A stretch of 64,000 nucleotides of DNA from Kiloniellaceae bacterium (GCA_009377535.1 WHTV01000004.1:25351-89350), one strand, 5' to 3'. Positions 17,232-26,784 are shown, numbered from the stretch's first letter. Made by a program: numbers and translations. Notes: generated from the sequence alone by a model not told the origin.

Positions 17232-20200
17232 CTAGCCGGAAACCATCGACTTCAGCTGGCGGTTGGCCACCGCCAGCATGGCGAAGTCCGGCGCGCCGGA
17301 GGATTTCAACTCCTCCAGCAGCTGCTCGGTGCGCGCCACCAGCGGCTCGCGCCCAGCCGACCAGGAAGCGATCACCTTGTCGGTGTCACTGCCCCCGCTC
17401 TTGTTCTTCCCCGCACCCTTGCCGTTGCCGTCCAGCACCCGTGTAGTCAGGTCGCTCTGGTGGCCGTAGAAGTCGTCGATGATGGCGGAAACCGCCAGCT
17501 TGTCCCAGCCGGTATCGGTCGGCAGTGAGCCTGCCGAGCGGCGCAGCCAGTCGAAGCCGAAGCGCTCGCCGATCTTGAAATAGGCATCGGCCACCTGCTC
17601 CACCGGCAGCTGCAGCGTCGCGGCGATGCGCACGATGTCGCACACCGGCGCCAGCAGCGGCAGGCTGGCGATGCGCCGGGCCAGGTCCTGCGGCGCGCCC
17701 TCGGCGACGAACCGTGCGCTGTTCTGGTCGAGCAGCGCGCGCTCGGCCGGCGGCAGCAGGGTTTCGATGCGGCTGACGAGGGTGGCGACGCCGACGCCGA
17801 AGCGCCCGACCTCCCCGGCGATATCGAGTGGGATCCCGACTTCGCGCAGGAACCATACGGTCTCGCGCTCGATCAGCCTGCCACACTCCACCAGCATACG
17901 CGCCTGCAGGGGCGCGGGCACCTTGTTGTCGAGCGCCTCGATCTCCGCCCAGAGCCCGCGCATGCCAAAGATCTCTCGGGTGATGACGTAGGCCTTCACC
18001 ACCTCCTCCGGCGGCATGCCCGTCTTCTCGCGCACCTCGTGCACGAAGTTGATGCCGAGGCGGTTGATCAGGTTGTTGCTGACCACGGTGACCACGATCT
18101 CGCGCCTCAGCCGGTGGCGTCCGATCTGAGCCGCGTAGGGTCCGCGCAGCGGCTTCGGGAAATAGGTCGTGAGATCGGCGGCAAAGTAAGCATCGTCCGG
18201 CAGGTTGGACTCCAGCAGCTGTTCGTAGAGCACCAGCTTGGAGTAGGACAGGAGGACCGCGATTTCCGGACGGGCCAGGCCTTCGCCGCGCTTCATGCGC
18301 TCCTGCACCTCCTCATCATCGGGCAGATACTCGATGCGGCGATTGAGCTGGCCTTCCTTCTCCAGTGCCCGCATGAAGCGCGCGAAGCGGTCGATCAGGT
18401 GTCCGCCGAGCATATCGGTGACGGTGATCGCCTGGCCCTGCAGATAGTTGTCCCGCAGGCACTGGCGGGCCACCTCATCGGTCATCTTCTCCAGCAGCTT
18501 GTCACGCTCCTTGCGAGTCAGCTTGCCGGCCTGTTCGGCGTCACCCAGCAGGACCTTGATGTTCACCTCGTGGTCGGAGCAGTCGACGCCGGCCGAGTTG
18601 TCGATGAAGTCGGTGTTGCAGCGCCCGCCGGCCCTGCAGTATTCGATGCGGCCGAGTTGGGTGACGCCGAGGTTGGCTCCCTCACCGATCACCTTGGCGT
18701 GCAACTCCCGGCCGTCGACGCGCAGAGCGTCGTTGGCGCGGTCGCCGACGTCGAGATGGCTCTCGGTGGAGGCCTTCACGTAGGTGCCGATGCCGCCGAA
18801 CCACAGGAGCTCGACTTCGGCCAGCAGCATGGCCTGGATCAGCTCGTTCGGCGTCAGGCTATCTTTCACAATGCCGAAGCACTGTTTCATCTCCGCCGTC
18901 ATCTTGATCGACTTGGCGCTGCGCTCGAAGATGCCTCCGCCCTTGGAGATCAGCGCACTATCGTAGTCGCTCCAGGCCGAGCGCGGCAGGTCGAAAAGGC
19001 GTTTGCGCTCGGCCCAGCTGCGTACCGGATCGGGTTTGGGATCGACAAAGATGTGGAGGTGGTTGAAGGCACCGATCAAGAGGATGTGCTCGGAAAGCAG
19101 CATGCCGTTGCCGAAGACGTCGCCCGACATGTCGCCGCAGCCGATGCAGGTGAAATCCTCCCGCTGAATGTCCTTGCCGCGCTCGCGGAAGTGACGCTTC
19201 ACGCACTCCCAGGCGCCGCGCGCGGTAATCGCCATCTTCTTGTGGTCGTAGCCGGCCGAGCCGCCGGAAGCGAAAGCGTCGTCGAGCCAGAAGCCGTAGT
19301 CTGCCGAGACCGCGTTGGCGATGTCCGAGAAGGTCGCCGTACCCTTGTCAGCGGCGACCACCAGATAGAGATCGTCGCCGTCGTAACGCGCGACATGCTT
19401 GGGGGGCACGACCTGGCCGCGCTTGAGATTGTCGGTGATGTCGAGCAGGCCGCGGATGAAGGTCTTGTAGCACTCGATGCCGGCGGCGAGGAAAGCGTCC
19501 CGCCCGGCCTCTGGCGGCGGGGGGTGCTTCATCACGAAGCCGCCCTTGGAGCCCACCGGCACGATGACCGTGTTTTTTACCTGCTGCGCCTTGACCAGAC
19601 CCAGCACTTCGGTGCGGAAATCCTCCGGCCGGTCGGACCAGCGCAGGCCGCCGCGCGCCACCATGCCGAAGCGCAGATGTATGCCTTCGAAAGCCGGGCT
19701 GTAGACGAAGATCTCGCGCAGCGGCTGCGGCTGCGGCAGCTCCTCGATGGCGCGCGAGTCGAACTTGAAGGAGCAGTAGACCTTGTCGCCGCCATCCTCC
19801 GCGGGCTGAAAGAAATTGGTCCGCAGGGTGGCCAGGATCAGGTTTAGATAACGCCGGATGATACGGTCTTCATCGAGGTTGGCAACCTGATCGAGCTGCC
19901 TCTGAATGCTCGACACGAGCTTCTCGCAGGTCTTCGCGGCATCCTTGGCGGGCGCCGGCCCGAAGCGCGCCAGGAAGAGGTCCACCAGATTGCGCGTCAG
20001 CGCCGGATTGCGTACCAGCGTCGCTTCCATATAGGCCTGGCTGAAGGGGATGCGCGCCTGACGCAGGTACTTGCAGTAAGCACGCAGCATAGTGACCTTG
20101 CGCGCCGTCAGGCCGGCGTGCAGCACGAGCTTGTTGAAGCCGTCGTCCTCCATGCGCCCATGCCAGACGCGGGCGAAGGCTTCGTGGAAGGCATCGCGCA

Positions 20201-22115
20201 CTGCCGCCAAGTCGATGTTGGCCTTGCCTTCGGCCACCATGTCGAAGTCGTGCAGCCAGACCGGGGCTTCGCGATCCGGCAGGTGGATATCGTAGGGCAC
20301 CTCGCCGATCACCTTGAGGCCCATGTTCTCGAGCATCGGCAGAATGTCGGAGAGCGGTACCGGTTTGTTCAGAACATAGACCTTGAAGCGCAGGTCCTCG
20401 GGCGGCGCGCCGTCCGGGCGATAGAGGTTCATCGAGAGGTCGTTGCTGACGATTGCCTCCTCGATGTTGTGGATATCCTCCACGGCGATCGTGGAATCAA
20501 AGTGCTGCTGGTAGCTGGGCGGGAAGGCGCGCTCGAAGCGCCGGTGGACGCGGATGCCTTCCTGCTCGCCGACCGCCTCGATCAAGGTCTCTTCCAACAG
20601 GTCGGACCAGGAGCGCGCAGCCTCGGCCAGGCGGGCTTCCAACTCGTCCAGCTCGACTTTGGGGATGCGGCCCGGCTCGGTCTTGACGATGACGTGCAGG
20701 CGCGCCAGCACCTCGTCGCTCATCTGGGTAGAGAAATTGGCGCAATGGCCTCGGTAGGCCTCGGCCAGGATGTCCTGCAGCTTGCGTCGCAGCGTGGTGT
20801 CGTAGCGGTCGCGCGGCACGAAGACCATGCAGGAGACGAAACGCTCGAAGGGATCGCGGCGCACGAAGAGGGCGGTGCGCTGGCGCTCCTGCAGATGCAG
20901 CACGCCGATAGCAATCTGGTGCAGGTCCTCGACGGAGATCTGGAACAGCTCGTCGCGGGGGTAGTTCTCGAGAATGTGCAGCAGGGACTTGCCGTCGTGG
21001 CTGCGCGGCGAAAAGCCGGAGAGCTTCACTACGGCGTCGACCTTCTGACGCAGCAGCGGAATGATGCCCGGCGAGCGTGAATAGGCCATCGAGGTGAAGA
21101 GACCGACGAAGAGACGCTCGCCGGTAACCTTGCCTTTGGCGTCGAAGGTCTTCACCGCAATGGTGTCGAGGGGCACCGCGCGGTGCACCGTGGCGCGGCT
21201 GTTGCCCTTGGTGACGCGCAGCAGTTGGGGCCGGTGCATGAAGTCGCGCACCTCCGGCGGTAGTTTGCCGAGGTTGCGCAGGCCGTCGAAGACGCGCACC
21301 TCGGGATTGCGCAGGATGCCGAGTCCGCGTGTTTTGGCGACCTTGGAGACCGCATTGGCTCCGCGGCCCTGGAAGGCGATTTCGCGGTAGCCGAGATAGG
21401 TGAAATGGTCGTCGTCCAGCCATTTGAGGAACTCGACGCCTTCGGCGATTTCGGCCACCGGCAGCATCGGCGGGCGCGTCTCCAGCTCGGAGATCACCTC
21501 GCGGCAGCGCTCGCGCATGGTCATCCAGTCTTCGACGGCGGCGCGGACGTCTTCCAGCACCGCGGCGACGCCGGCGGCGATCTCCGCCAGCCGCTTGGCC
21601 GGCTGCTCGCTGATCTGGATCTGCATCACCGATTCGCCGCTGAATCTGGCGGGGCCAGGTTTGGCTTTCGTCGGCACCTTGGGATCGGCCAGTTCCAGCA
21701 GCTTGCCCTTGGCGTCGCGGCGCAGGCTGATGACGGGGTGGATGACGAGATGCACCTCCGCATCACTCCGATTGATCTCTGCTGTGACCGAATCGACGAG
21801 GAAAGGCATGTCGTCGTTGACGACCTCGATGACGCTGTGCGGCGTTTCCCAGCCGTCCTTGCCGGGATCCGGGTTGTAGGCCCGCACGCTTGCCTTGCCT
21901 GGTGGGCGCTGCTGCAGGCTGTCCCACAGCGCCAGCGCGCCACCTGTGAGGTTTTCCACCGTTGCCCCGCGCAGGTCCCTCGACGGCACGTTGGCAAAGA
22001 ACTGTCGGATGAAGACCTCGGCGCGCTTGGCCCGGGCTGCAGGCAGGCGCTGGTGCAACGCCCGCACCACCTGTCCGATAAGTCGGGACCGCGTCTGCGC
22101 GCTCCTGTCTGCCAT
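17232..22115 (-). CDS. NAD-specific glutamate dehydrogenase, large (180-kDa class)
   Basis: A 1627-residue protein, the usual length for the GdhB/GdhZ family. It oxidatively deaminates glutamate to 2-oxoglutarate and ammonium with NAD. A long N-terminal regulatory region contains ACT-like segments (VVNDDMPFLVDSVTAEINR near residue 90). The catalytic core near residues 815-860 has ARGGLRWSDRPEDFRTEV and NTVIVPVGSKGGFVMK, with the catalytic lysine. FTCIGCGDMSGDVFGNGML and GEGANLGVTQLGRIEY follow. The start has AAGGGG upstream. It is monocistronic and divergent from a LacI gene. Confidence 0.97.
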   Translation of the reverse strand: MADRSAQTRSRLIGQVVRALHQRLPAARAKRAEVFIRQFFANVPSRDLRGATVENLTGGALALWDSLQQRPPGKASVRAYNPDPGKDGWETPHSVIEVVNDDMPFLVDSVTAEINRSDAEVHLVIHPVISLRRDAKGKLLELADPKVPTKAKPGPARFSGESVMQIQISEQPAKRLAEIAAGVAAVLEDVRAAVEDWMTMRERCREVISELETRPPMLPVAEIAEGVEFLKWLDDDHFTYLGYREIAFQGRGANAVSKVAKTRGLGILRNPEVRVFDGLRNLGKLPPEVRDFMHRPQLLRVTKGNSRATVHRAVPLDTIAVKTFDAKGKVTGERLFVGLFTSMAYSRSPGIIPLLRQKVDAVVKLSGFSPRSHDGKSLLHILENYPRDELFQISVEDLHQIAIGVLHLQERQRTALFVRRDPFERFVSCMVFVPRDRYDTTLRRKLQDILAEAYRGHCANFSTQMSDEVLARLHVIVKTEPGRIPKVELDELEARLAEAARSWSDLLEETLIEAVGEQEGIRVHRRFERAFPPSYQQHFDSTIAVEDIHNIEEAIVSNDLSMNLYRPDGAPPEDLRFKVYVLNKPVPLSDILPMLENMGLKVIGEVPYDIHLPDREAPVWLHDFDMVAEGKANIDLAAVRDAFHEAFARVWHGRMEDDGFNKLVLHAGLTARKVTMLRAYCKYLRQARIPFSQAYMEATLVRNPALTRNLVDLFLARFGPAPAKDAAKTCEKLVSSIQRQLDQVANLDEDRIIRRYLNLILATLRTNFFQPAEDGGDKVYCSFKFDSRAIEELPQPQPLREIFVYSPAFEGIHLRFGMVARGGLRWSDRPEDFRTEVLGLVKAQQVKNTVIVPVGSKGGFVMKHPPPPEAGRDAFLAAGIECYKTFIRGLLDITDNLKRGQVVPPKHVARYDGDDLYLVVAADKGTATFSDIANAVSADYGFWLDDAFASGGSAGYDHKKMAITARGAWECVKRHFRERGKDIQREDFTCIGCGDMSGDVFGNGMLLSEHILLIGAFNHLHIFVDPKPDPVRSWAERKRLFDLPRSAWSDYDSALISKGGGIFERSAKSIKMTAEMKQCFGIVKDSLTPNELIQAMLLAEVELLWFGGIGTYVKASTESHLDVGDRANDALRVDGRELHAKVIGEGANLGVTQLGRIEYCRAGGRCNTDFIDNSAGVDCSDHEVNIKVLLGDAEQAGKLTRKERDKLLEKMTDEVARQCLRDNYLQGQAITVTDMLGGHLIDRFARFMRALEKEGQLNRRIEYLPDDEEVQERMKRGEGLARPEIAVLLSYSKLVLYEQLLESNLPDDAYFAADLTTYFPKPLRGPYAAQIGRHRLRREIVVTVVSNNLINRLGINFVHEVREKTGMPPEEVVKAYVITREIFGMRGLWAEIEALDNKVPAPLQARMLVECGRLIERETVWFLREVGIPLDIAGEVGRFGVGVATLVSRIETLLPPAERALLDQNSARFVAEGAPQDLARRIASLPLLAPVCDIVRIAATLQLPVEQVADAYFKIGERFGFDWLRRSAGSLPTDTGWDKLAVSAIIDDFYGHQSDLTTRVLDGNGKGAGKNKSGGSDTDKVIASWSAGREPLVARTEQLLEELKSSGAPDFAMLAVANRQLKSMVSG

Positions 22116-22459
22116 GGCGATTTCCCCTTCACGCAGATTCTTGGTTTGCCTGCTCGGTCGCTGTCGTACTGGCCTGCCAGGGCGACCGCATCGCCTCGAC
22201 GGCCGAATCGGGCACCCTTGCGGCCACTCTGATCACCTGGGCTACACGCTAAACCATTCCGGTGCCGCAGGTTAAGGATGGAAAGCGGCGTTTTGAAGAA
22301 ACTGCCGGGCGGGTCCTGCAGGCGGGTACCGCCTTCTGCGCGCGGTTACCCAGACCCGCCTGGGCACAGAATTCGTGATAGCGCTAGCAATTTGGTCTTT
22401 CCTGCTGGAAAGTGCTGCAATGCGCGCCGCGACGAAGGGGCCGAGACCGAAGGGGCAGC
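22116..22459. other. Divergent control region between NAD-GDH and LacI genes
   Basis: A 344-bp gap with no convincing gene. It holds the ribosome site of the dehydrogenase gene (AAGGGG, minus strand), the LacI-type palindrome at 22376-22389 and the LacI ribosome site. Nothing else is recognisable. Confidence 0.6.
22376..22389. promoter_or_regulatory. Candidate LacI-family operator
   Basis: TGATAGCGCTAGCA is palindromic except at one position pair, with the central GCGC typical of LacI-family operators. It lies 71 bp upstream of the LacI-type regulator start, so autoregulation is the simplest reading. Control of the divergent dehydrogenase is possible but less likely at this distance. Confidence 0.5.
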
Positions 22460-23542
22460 ATGACGAGACGTAAGAAGGGGCGGATGACCATCGCCGACGT
22501 GGCGGCGCGGGCCGAGGTGAGCCCGATCACGGTGTCGCGCGCGCTGCGCGAACCGGCCCGCGTATCCGAGCCCCTGCGCCGGCGCATCGACGCCGCCGTG
22601 CGCGCCCTCAACTACGTGCCCGACCAGCATGCCCGCGCGCTGGCCTCGGCGCGCACCAACGTGGTCGGTGTGCTGGTGCCCTCGCTGACCAACACCGTCT
22701 TCGCCGACGTGCTGCGCGGCATCCACGACCGCGCCGGCAAGACCGATCTGCAGGTGCAGTTCGCCAACACCCGCTATTCCCCCTTGGAGGAAGAGCGGCT
22801 GATCCGCCTCTTCCTCAGCCAGTCACCCGCGGCGCTGATCGTCGTCGGCATCGACCAGACCCAGGCGGGCGCCAAGCTGTTGCGCGCCGCCGAGTTGCCC
22901 GTCGTGCAGATCATGGAGCTCGGCCCCGAGCCCTTCGACATGATGGTGGGCTTCTCGCAGTTCGGCGCCGGGCGGGCGATGACCGAGCACCTGCTGGGCG
23001 CCGGTTACCGTCGCATCGCCTTTCTGGCGGCACGGCTCGACCCGCGCAGCAACCGCCGCATGGCCGGCTACCGCGCGGTCATGGCCGAGGCCGGCCTCGC
23101 CGACGACAGTTTGATGGTGCAGACCAAGGCCCCTTCCTCCGTCCAGGTCGGCTGCGAGCTGCTGCGCGAGATCATGGCGCGCCGGCCCGACATCGACGCG
23201 GTGTTCTGCAACAACGACGACATCGCCCTCGGTGCCCTCTTCGAATGCCAGCGCCTGGGCATCGCCGTGCCAGAGCACCTGGGCGTCGCCGGCTTCAATG
23301 ACTTCGAGATGTCCGCCGCCGCGGAGCCGCCAATCACCAGCGTGGCGACCGAACGCTATGCCATGGGGGTCACCGCCATGGACATGATTGCCAAGTCGAT
23401 CATCGGCGAGCCGCCGGAACACAAGGTGGTCGACCTCGGCTTTCACCTTTGCCCGCGCGCCAGCACCCGGCCAAGCCGGGCGGAAGCCGCCGCGCGCCCG
23501 CGGAAGCCGGCCCGCCCCAAGGTGGCCAAAGAAACCCGCTGA
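22460..23542 (+). CDS. LacI-family transcriptional regulator
   Basis: 360 residues. The N-terminal lac-type helix-turn-helix and hinge are clear: MTIADVAARAEVSPITVSRA, then RRRIDAAVRALNYVPDQHAR. The periplasmic-binding-protein-like effector domain begins at NVVGVLVPSLTNTVFADVL and includes DAVFCNNDDIALGALFECQ and GVAGFNDFEMS. It resembles GntR-I/gluconate-type regulators of the family, but the ligand is unknown. Start is the ATG at 22460 with AAGGGG 4-5 nt upstream. The C-terminal tail is Arg/Lys/Pro-rich. No obvious target gene is adjacent. Confidence 0.93.
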   Translation: MTRRKKGRMTIADVAARAEVSPITVSRALREPARVSEPLRRRIDAAVRALNYVPDQHARALASARTNVVGVLVPSLTNTVFADVLRGIHDRAGKTDLQVQFANTRYSPLEEERLIRLFLSQSPAALIVVGIDQTQAGAKLLRAAELPVVQIMELGPEPFDMMVGFSQFGAGRAMTEHLLGAGYRRIAFLAARLDPRSNRRMAGYRAVMAEAGLADDSLMVQTKAPSSVQVGCELLREIMARRPDIDAVFCNNDDIALGALFECQRLGIAVPEHLGVAGFNDFEMSAAAEPPITSVATERYAMGVTAMDMIAKSIIGEPPEHKVVDLGFHLCPRASTRPSRAEAAARPRKPARPKVAKETR

Positions 23543-23621
23543 AGGCTGACGCGGCCCGGCAGGGATCGCTCAGCGGCTCCGCCGCGATGGCTTCACCGCC
23601 TAGGCGGCAAGAGCGACAGGG

Positions 23622-24305
23622 CTAGAATGTCTCGACCCAAGGGCGCAGCTCCACCTCCCAGCTCCAGGCCGAGCGGTGCTGCCGCGTCACCTGGTAGTAG
23701 GTCTCGGCGATGGCGGCGGGATCGAGCAGAGCGTCCGAGCCGTCGTCCGGCCTGCTGGCGGAGCGGATGGCGCCGTCGATCACGAAATGGGCGATGTGCA
23801 GGCCCTGAGGCTGGAACTCGCGGGCCAGCGACTGGGCGAGACCGCGCAGGCCGAACTTGCCCATGGCGAAGGAGGCCGACTGCGCATAGCCCTTCACGCT
23901 GGCTGAAGCGCCGGTCAAAAGGAGGGTGCCGCTGCCGCGGGCGGCCATGCCCGGCACCACGGCGTTGCAGACGAGATAGCCGCCGTAGCAAGTGACCAGC
24001 AGCGCCTGCTTCACCGCCTCGGGATCGAGCTCGACGAAGGGGCCGCGGGCGCGGGCGGAAGGATTGAACATGACCACGTCGGGCAAGCCGAGTTCCGCCG
24101 TCACCTGTGCCACCATGTCATCGACCGCTGCGCGGTCGGTCACATCGCAGGCGTAGGCCCGCGCGCCCAGCTCCGCCGCCAGGCCGTCCAGCTTATCCGG
24201 ATGGCGTGCCGCTAGTGCGATCTGGGCGCCCTGCTTCGCAAAACGCCGCGCCACTGCGGCACTGAGCCCCGCGCCGGCGCCGACGACCAGTACGATTTCG
24301 GACAT
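23622..24305 (-). CDS. Short-chain dehydrogenase-like protein with Phe at the catalytic Tyr position
   Basis: 227 residues, start preceded by AAAGGAGG. The Rossmann cofactor motif VVGAGAGLSAAVARRF and the adenine-region Asp (ACDVTD) are present. The active-site region reads LTGASASVKGY and then SFAMGKFGLRGLAQSLAR. Aligning the conserved lysine (K150) puts Phe146 where the classical YxxxK tyrosine should be, so ordinary SDR oxidoreductase chemistry is doubtful. HFVIDGAIR is typical of a recurring SDR subfamily that often has this change (recalled). Function unknown. Confidence 0.88.
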   Translation of the reverse strand: MSEIVLVVGAGAGLSAAVARRFAKQGAQIALAARHPDKLDGLAAELGARAYACDVTDRAAVDDMVAQVTAELGLPDVVMFNPSARARGPFVELDPEAVKQALLVTCYGGYLVCNAVVPGMAARGSGTLLLTGASASVKGYAQSASFAMGKFGLRGLAQSLAREFQPQGLHIAHFVIDGAIRSASRPDDGSDALLDPAAIAETYYQVTRQHRSAWSWEVELRPWVETF

Positions 24306-24409
24306 GGATGCCTCCTTTCCCAATCATCGCAGCCGGCAGTCTGGCAAAAGAATCCGGACGGCGACAGCGCGCTGTTCAGGCCCTTTGTGCCGGCGCGATT
24401 CTCCGGCGC

Positions 24410-24832
24410 TCAGACCAGCGAGAGGCGCACGTCGAGGCCGTTGCGGGTGGCGTGCGAATAGGGGCAGACGATGTGGGCCTGGTCGACGATGGCCTGGGCG
24501 ACGTCGCGCTCGAGGCCCGGCAGGCTGATCGCCAGTTCGACGTCGAGGCCGAAGCCCTCGCCGTCATCGCGCGGGCCGATGCCGACCTGCGCCGTCACTT
24601 TGCTGTCCTCTGCGACCTTCACCTTCTTCTGCCCGGCGACGAACTTGATGGCGCCGAGGAAGCAGGCGGAGTAGCCGGCCGCGAAGAGCTGCTCTGGGTT
24701 GTTGCCCTCGCCGCCCGGCCCGCCGAGCTCCTTCGGGGTGGTGAGGGTGACGGCGAAAGCGCCATCGGTGGTCTTGGCGGAGCCGGTGCGGCCGCCGGTG
24801 GCGCTGGCTTCGGTCTTGTAGAGGGCTTTCAT
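24410..24832 (-). CDS. ohr: Organic hydroperoxide resistance protein Ohr
   Basis: 140 residues, standard Ohr length in the OsmC/Ohr family. It reduces organic and fatty-acid hydroperoxides using lipoylated partners. The reactive cysteines are C57 in AAGYSACFLGAIK and C123 in HIVCPYSHATRNG. The N-terminal KALYKTEASATGGRTG and the segment ELGGPGGEGNNPEQLF are diagnostic. Start is the ATG at 24832 with AAGGAA upstream. It is divergent from an OhrR-type regulator with palindromic sites between. Confidence 0.95.
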   Translation of the reverse strand: MKALYKTEASATGGRTGSAKTTDGAFAVTLTTPKELGGPGGEGNNPEQLFAAGYSACFLGAIKFVAGQKKVKVAEDSKVTAQVGIGPRDDGEGFGLDVELAISLPGLERDVAQAIVDQAHIVCPYSHATRNGLDVRLSLV

Positions 24833-24916
24833 GGTTTCGTTCCTTTTCGTCCGGGAGCCCGCAGGGGCCCTTCGCGGTTGTTGCCGGAGGGCTTCCGCCC
24901 TCGCGATGGAGATTAT

Positions 24917-24932
24917 ATATCGTGCACGATAT
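24917..24932. promoter_or_regulatory. OhrR operator 1 (perfect 16-bp palindrome)
   Basis: ATATCGTGCACGATAT is a perfect palindrome 84 bp upstream of ohr in the ohr/ohrR gap. Its half GTGCACGATAT is repeated in the second site, as expected for a MarR-type dimer site. Confidence 0.7.
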
Positions 24933-25006
24933 GATCGTTCAACAGGCAAAAGTGATTTTCCTTGCAAGCTCATGTTTCGGCGTGGTTATTTTTACCCGAT
25001 CTGCTT

Positions 25007-25035
25007 GTGCACGATATAATCGCGCATATATCTTG
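25007..25035. promoter_or_regulatory. OhrR operator 2 (imperfect inverted repeat)
   Basis: GTGCACGATATA at 25008-25018 repeats the half-site of operator 1 and faces TATATCTTGTAC about 8 bp later. It lies about 40 bp upstream of the ohrR ribosome site, a position suited to autorepression. Confidence 0.55.
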
Positions 25036-25074
25036 TACGCGGCAGTGTCATGTTGTGGATTTTCGGAGGGGATC

Positions 25075-25530
25075 ATGCCGGGCAAGAAATCGAACCTGCT
25101 CGACCTCGACGCCCAGTTCTGCTTCGCTGTCTATTCGGCGGGCCACGCCCTGAACCGGGCCTACAAGCCGCTACTGGATGCCCTCGGCGTGACCTACCCG
25201 CAGTACCTCGTGCTGCTCACCCTCTGGGCCGAGGACGATCAGAGCGTCGGCGGCATCGGCGAGCGCCTGATGCTGGAATCGAGCACTCTGACGCCGCTGC
25301 TGAAGCGACTGGAAGCGGCCGGGCTGATCCGCCGCGCGCGCAACCCGGAGGACGAGCGCCAGGTGCGCATCCGCCTGACGCCACGCGGGCGCCGGCTGCG
25401 CGACAAGGCGCAGGCCGTGCCGCCGGCCGTCCTGAAGGCGACGCAGTGTGATGGAGACAGCCTCGGCCGGCTGCGCGAGCGGATCGTCGCGGTGCGCGAC
25501 GCGATCCTGGAATCGGTCGACGAGGGCTAG
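25075..25530 (+). CDS. ohrR: MarR-family peroxide-sensing repressor OhrR
   Basis: 151 residues, start at the ATG 25075 with GGAGGGG upstream. The peroxide-sensing cysteine is C16 in LDLDAQFCFAVYSAGHALNR, and a second cysteine, C125 (KATQCDGDS), suggests the 2-Cys, disulfide-forming OhrR type. The winged helix shows TYPQYLVLLTLW and SSTLTPLLKRLEAAGLI. NPEDERQVRIRLTPRGR is the wing. It should repress ohr and itself until oxidised by organic hydroperoxide. Divergent from ohr. Confidence 0.94.
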   Translation: MPGKKSNLLDLDAQFCFAVYSAGHALNRAYKPLLDALGVTYPQYLVLLTLWAEDDQSVGGIGERLMLESSTLTPLLKRLEAAGLIRRARNPEDERQVRIRLTPRGRRLRDKAQAVPPAVLKATQCDGDSLGRLRERIVAVRDAILESVDEG

Positions 25531-25551
25531 GAAGGCCGAGGGGATGATCGG

Positions 25552-25749
25552 TCAGGCCTTCGGGCGGATGCGCTGCAGCAAGTCCCACACCGGCAACGCG
25601 GCCAGGCCGCCGACCAGCCCGGCGAGGTAGCTCGGCAGGGCGAAGCCGAGCACGGCGTTCCAGACCAGGGCGGCGACGTAGCTCGCCCCCAGCATCACCA
25701 GGACAGTGATCAGGAGGCGCTGCCAGAGCGGCAGGTGCGGTTGGGACAT
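25552..25749 (-). CDS. Small two-helix membrane protein
   Basis: 65 residues with two hydrophobic segments, LLITVLVMLGASYVAALVWN and FALPSYLAGLVGGLAALPVW, ending LLQRIRPKA. No family assigned. It lies between ohrR (convergent) and an alpha/beta hydrolase gene on the same strand 92 bp upstream. Codon use fits neighbouring genes. Confidence 0.6.
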   Translation of the reverse strand: MSQPHLPLWQRLLITVLVMLGASYVAALVWNAVLGFALPSYLAGLVGGLAALPVWDLLQRIRPKA

Positions 25750-25841
25750 GGCGGGCCCTTTGGATTGTGAAGGCGGGTTCCTTGTTCGCCCTTTTGCCGC
25801 TGCTGTCAGATCCGGCAGCGGCCGAGCGCGAAGCAGCCTCG

Positions 25842-26636
25842 TCAACCGGCGCGCTGCAGGAAGGGTTCCACCAGATCGAGCAGCGCGTCGGGCGCCTCCA
25901 TGGGGGCGGCGTGGCCGCTGTCCAACTCGGCGTAGGTCGCGCCGGGAATGCGCGCGGCCAGGTCGCGCGCATGGGTGGGGGGAACCATTTGGTCCTGGCG
26001 GCAGCCGATGACCAGCGCCGGCGCGGCGACGCGGGCGGCCTCGGCGCCGATGTCGATAGCCAGGTCGAGGTCGATCTGGCGGGCGATGGCTTCCCAGTTC
26101 TTGCCCTCGAGGTTGAGGGCAACGATTTGCTCCAGGCTTTGCGAGTCGAGGCGGGAGAGAAATGCCGGACTGAAGCCGGTCAGCACCCAGTGGCGGGCGA
26201 GGGCTTCGCGGTCGCGATCGACCAAGGTCCTCCAGAACTTCATCTGCAGCTGGAACCGGCTGTCGGCGCTGCTGACGAAGCCGCCCAGCGGCACCACCGA
26301 GCGCACCTTGTCGGGATGCTCGGCGGCCGCTTTGACCGCTACCACCGCGCCGAGCGAATAGCCGAGCACGTGGAAAGGCACGATCCCGGCGGCCTCTGCC
26401 GCCGCGACGACCTGCCGGGCCAGGCCCGCGACCGTCAGCGGAGCGCCGTCGTCCTCCGGAGCCCCCGACCCCGAATAGTCCGGCCGCACCACCGTCCACC
26501 GCTCAGCCAGGCGGTCGACCGTCAGGTTCCAATTGGTTTCGCTGTCTCCGGCCGTGCCGTGCACCAGCAGCAGGCCCGGCCCCCGGCCGTCCACCCGATA
26601 GGCGACCTTCGCCGCCGCGACGTCGACGATAGGCAT
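25842..26636 (-). CDS. Alpha/beta hydrolase
   Basis: 264 residues. The oxyanion region is LLLVHGTAGDSETNW. The nucleophile is S94 in LGYSLGAVVAVKAA, the acid is in VIGCRQDQMVPPTHA, and the catalytic histidine is in ELDSGHAAPMEAP. RPDYSGSGAPEDDG also fits hydrolases of the esterase/lactonase type. Start is the ATG at 26636 before MPIVDVAAAKV. Substrate unknown. Divergent from the DODA-type dioxygenase gene. Confidence 0.9.
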   Translation of the reverse strand: MPIVDVAAAKVAYRVDGRGPGLLLVHGTAGDSETNWNLTVDRLAERWTVVRPDYSGSGAPEDDGAPLTVAGLARQVVAAAEAAGIVPFHVLGYSLGAVVAVKAAAEHPDKVRSVVPLGGFVSSADSRFQLQMKFWRTLVDRDREALARHWVLTGFSPAFLSRLDSQSLEQIVALNLEGKNWEAIARQIDLDLAIDIGAEAARVAAPALVIGCRQDQMVPPTHARDLAARIPGATYAELDSGHAAPMEAPDALLDLVEPFLQRAG

Positions 26637-26784
26637 ATAGAATCCTCGTTTCGTTCGATGCGCGGCGGCGAGACTAAAACCAGAGGGCGGCCCCCGGGTC
26701 AAGAGCGCGCGTCTGGCGCGGCGCCGGGATGACAAGACGCCCGTCCCTTGCCTATATGAAGGTCTGTCCGTTGCGAGAGATCCG

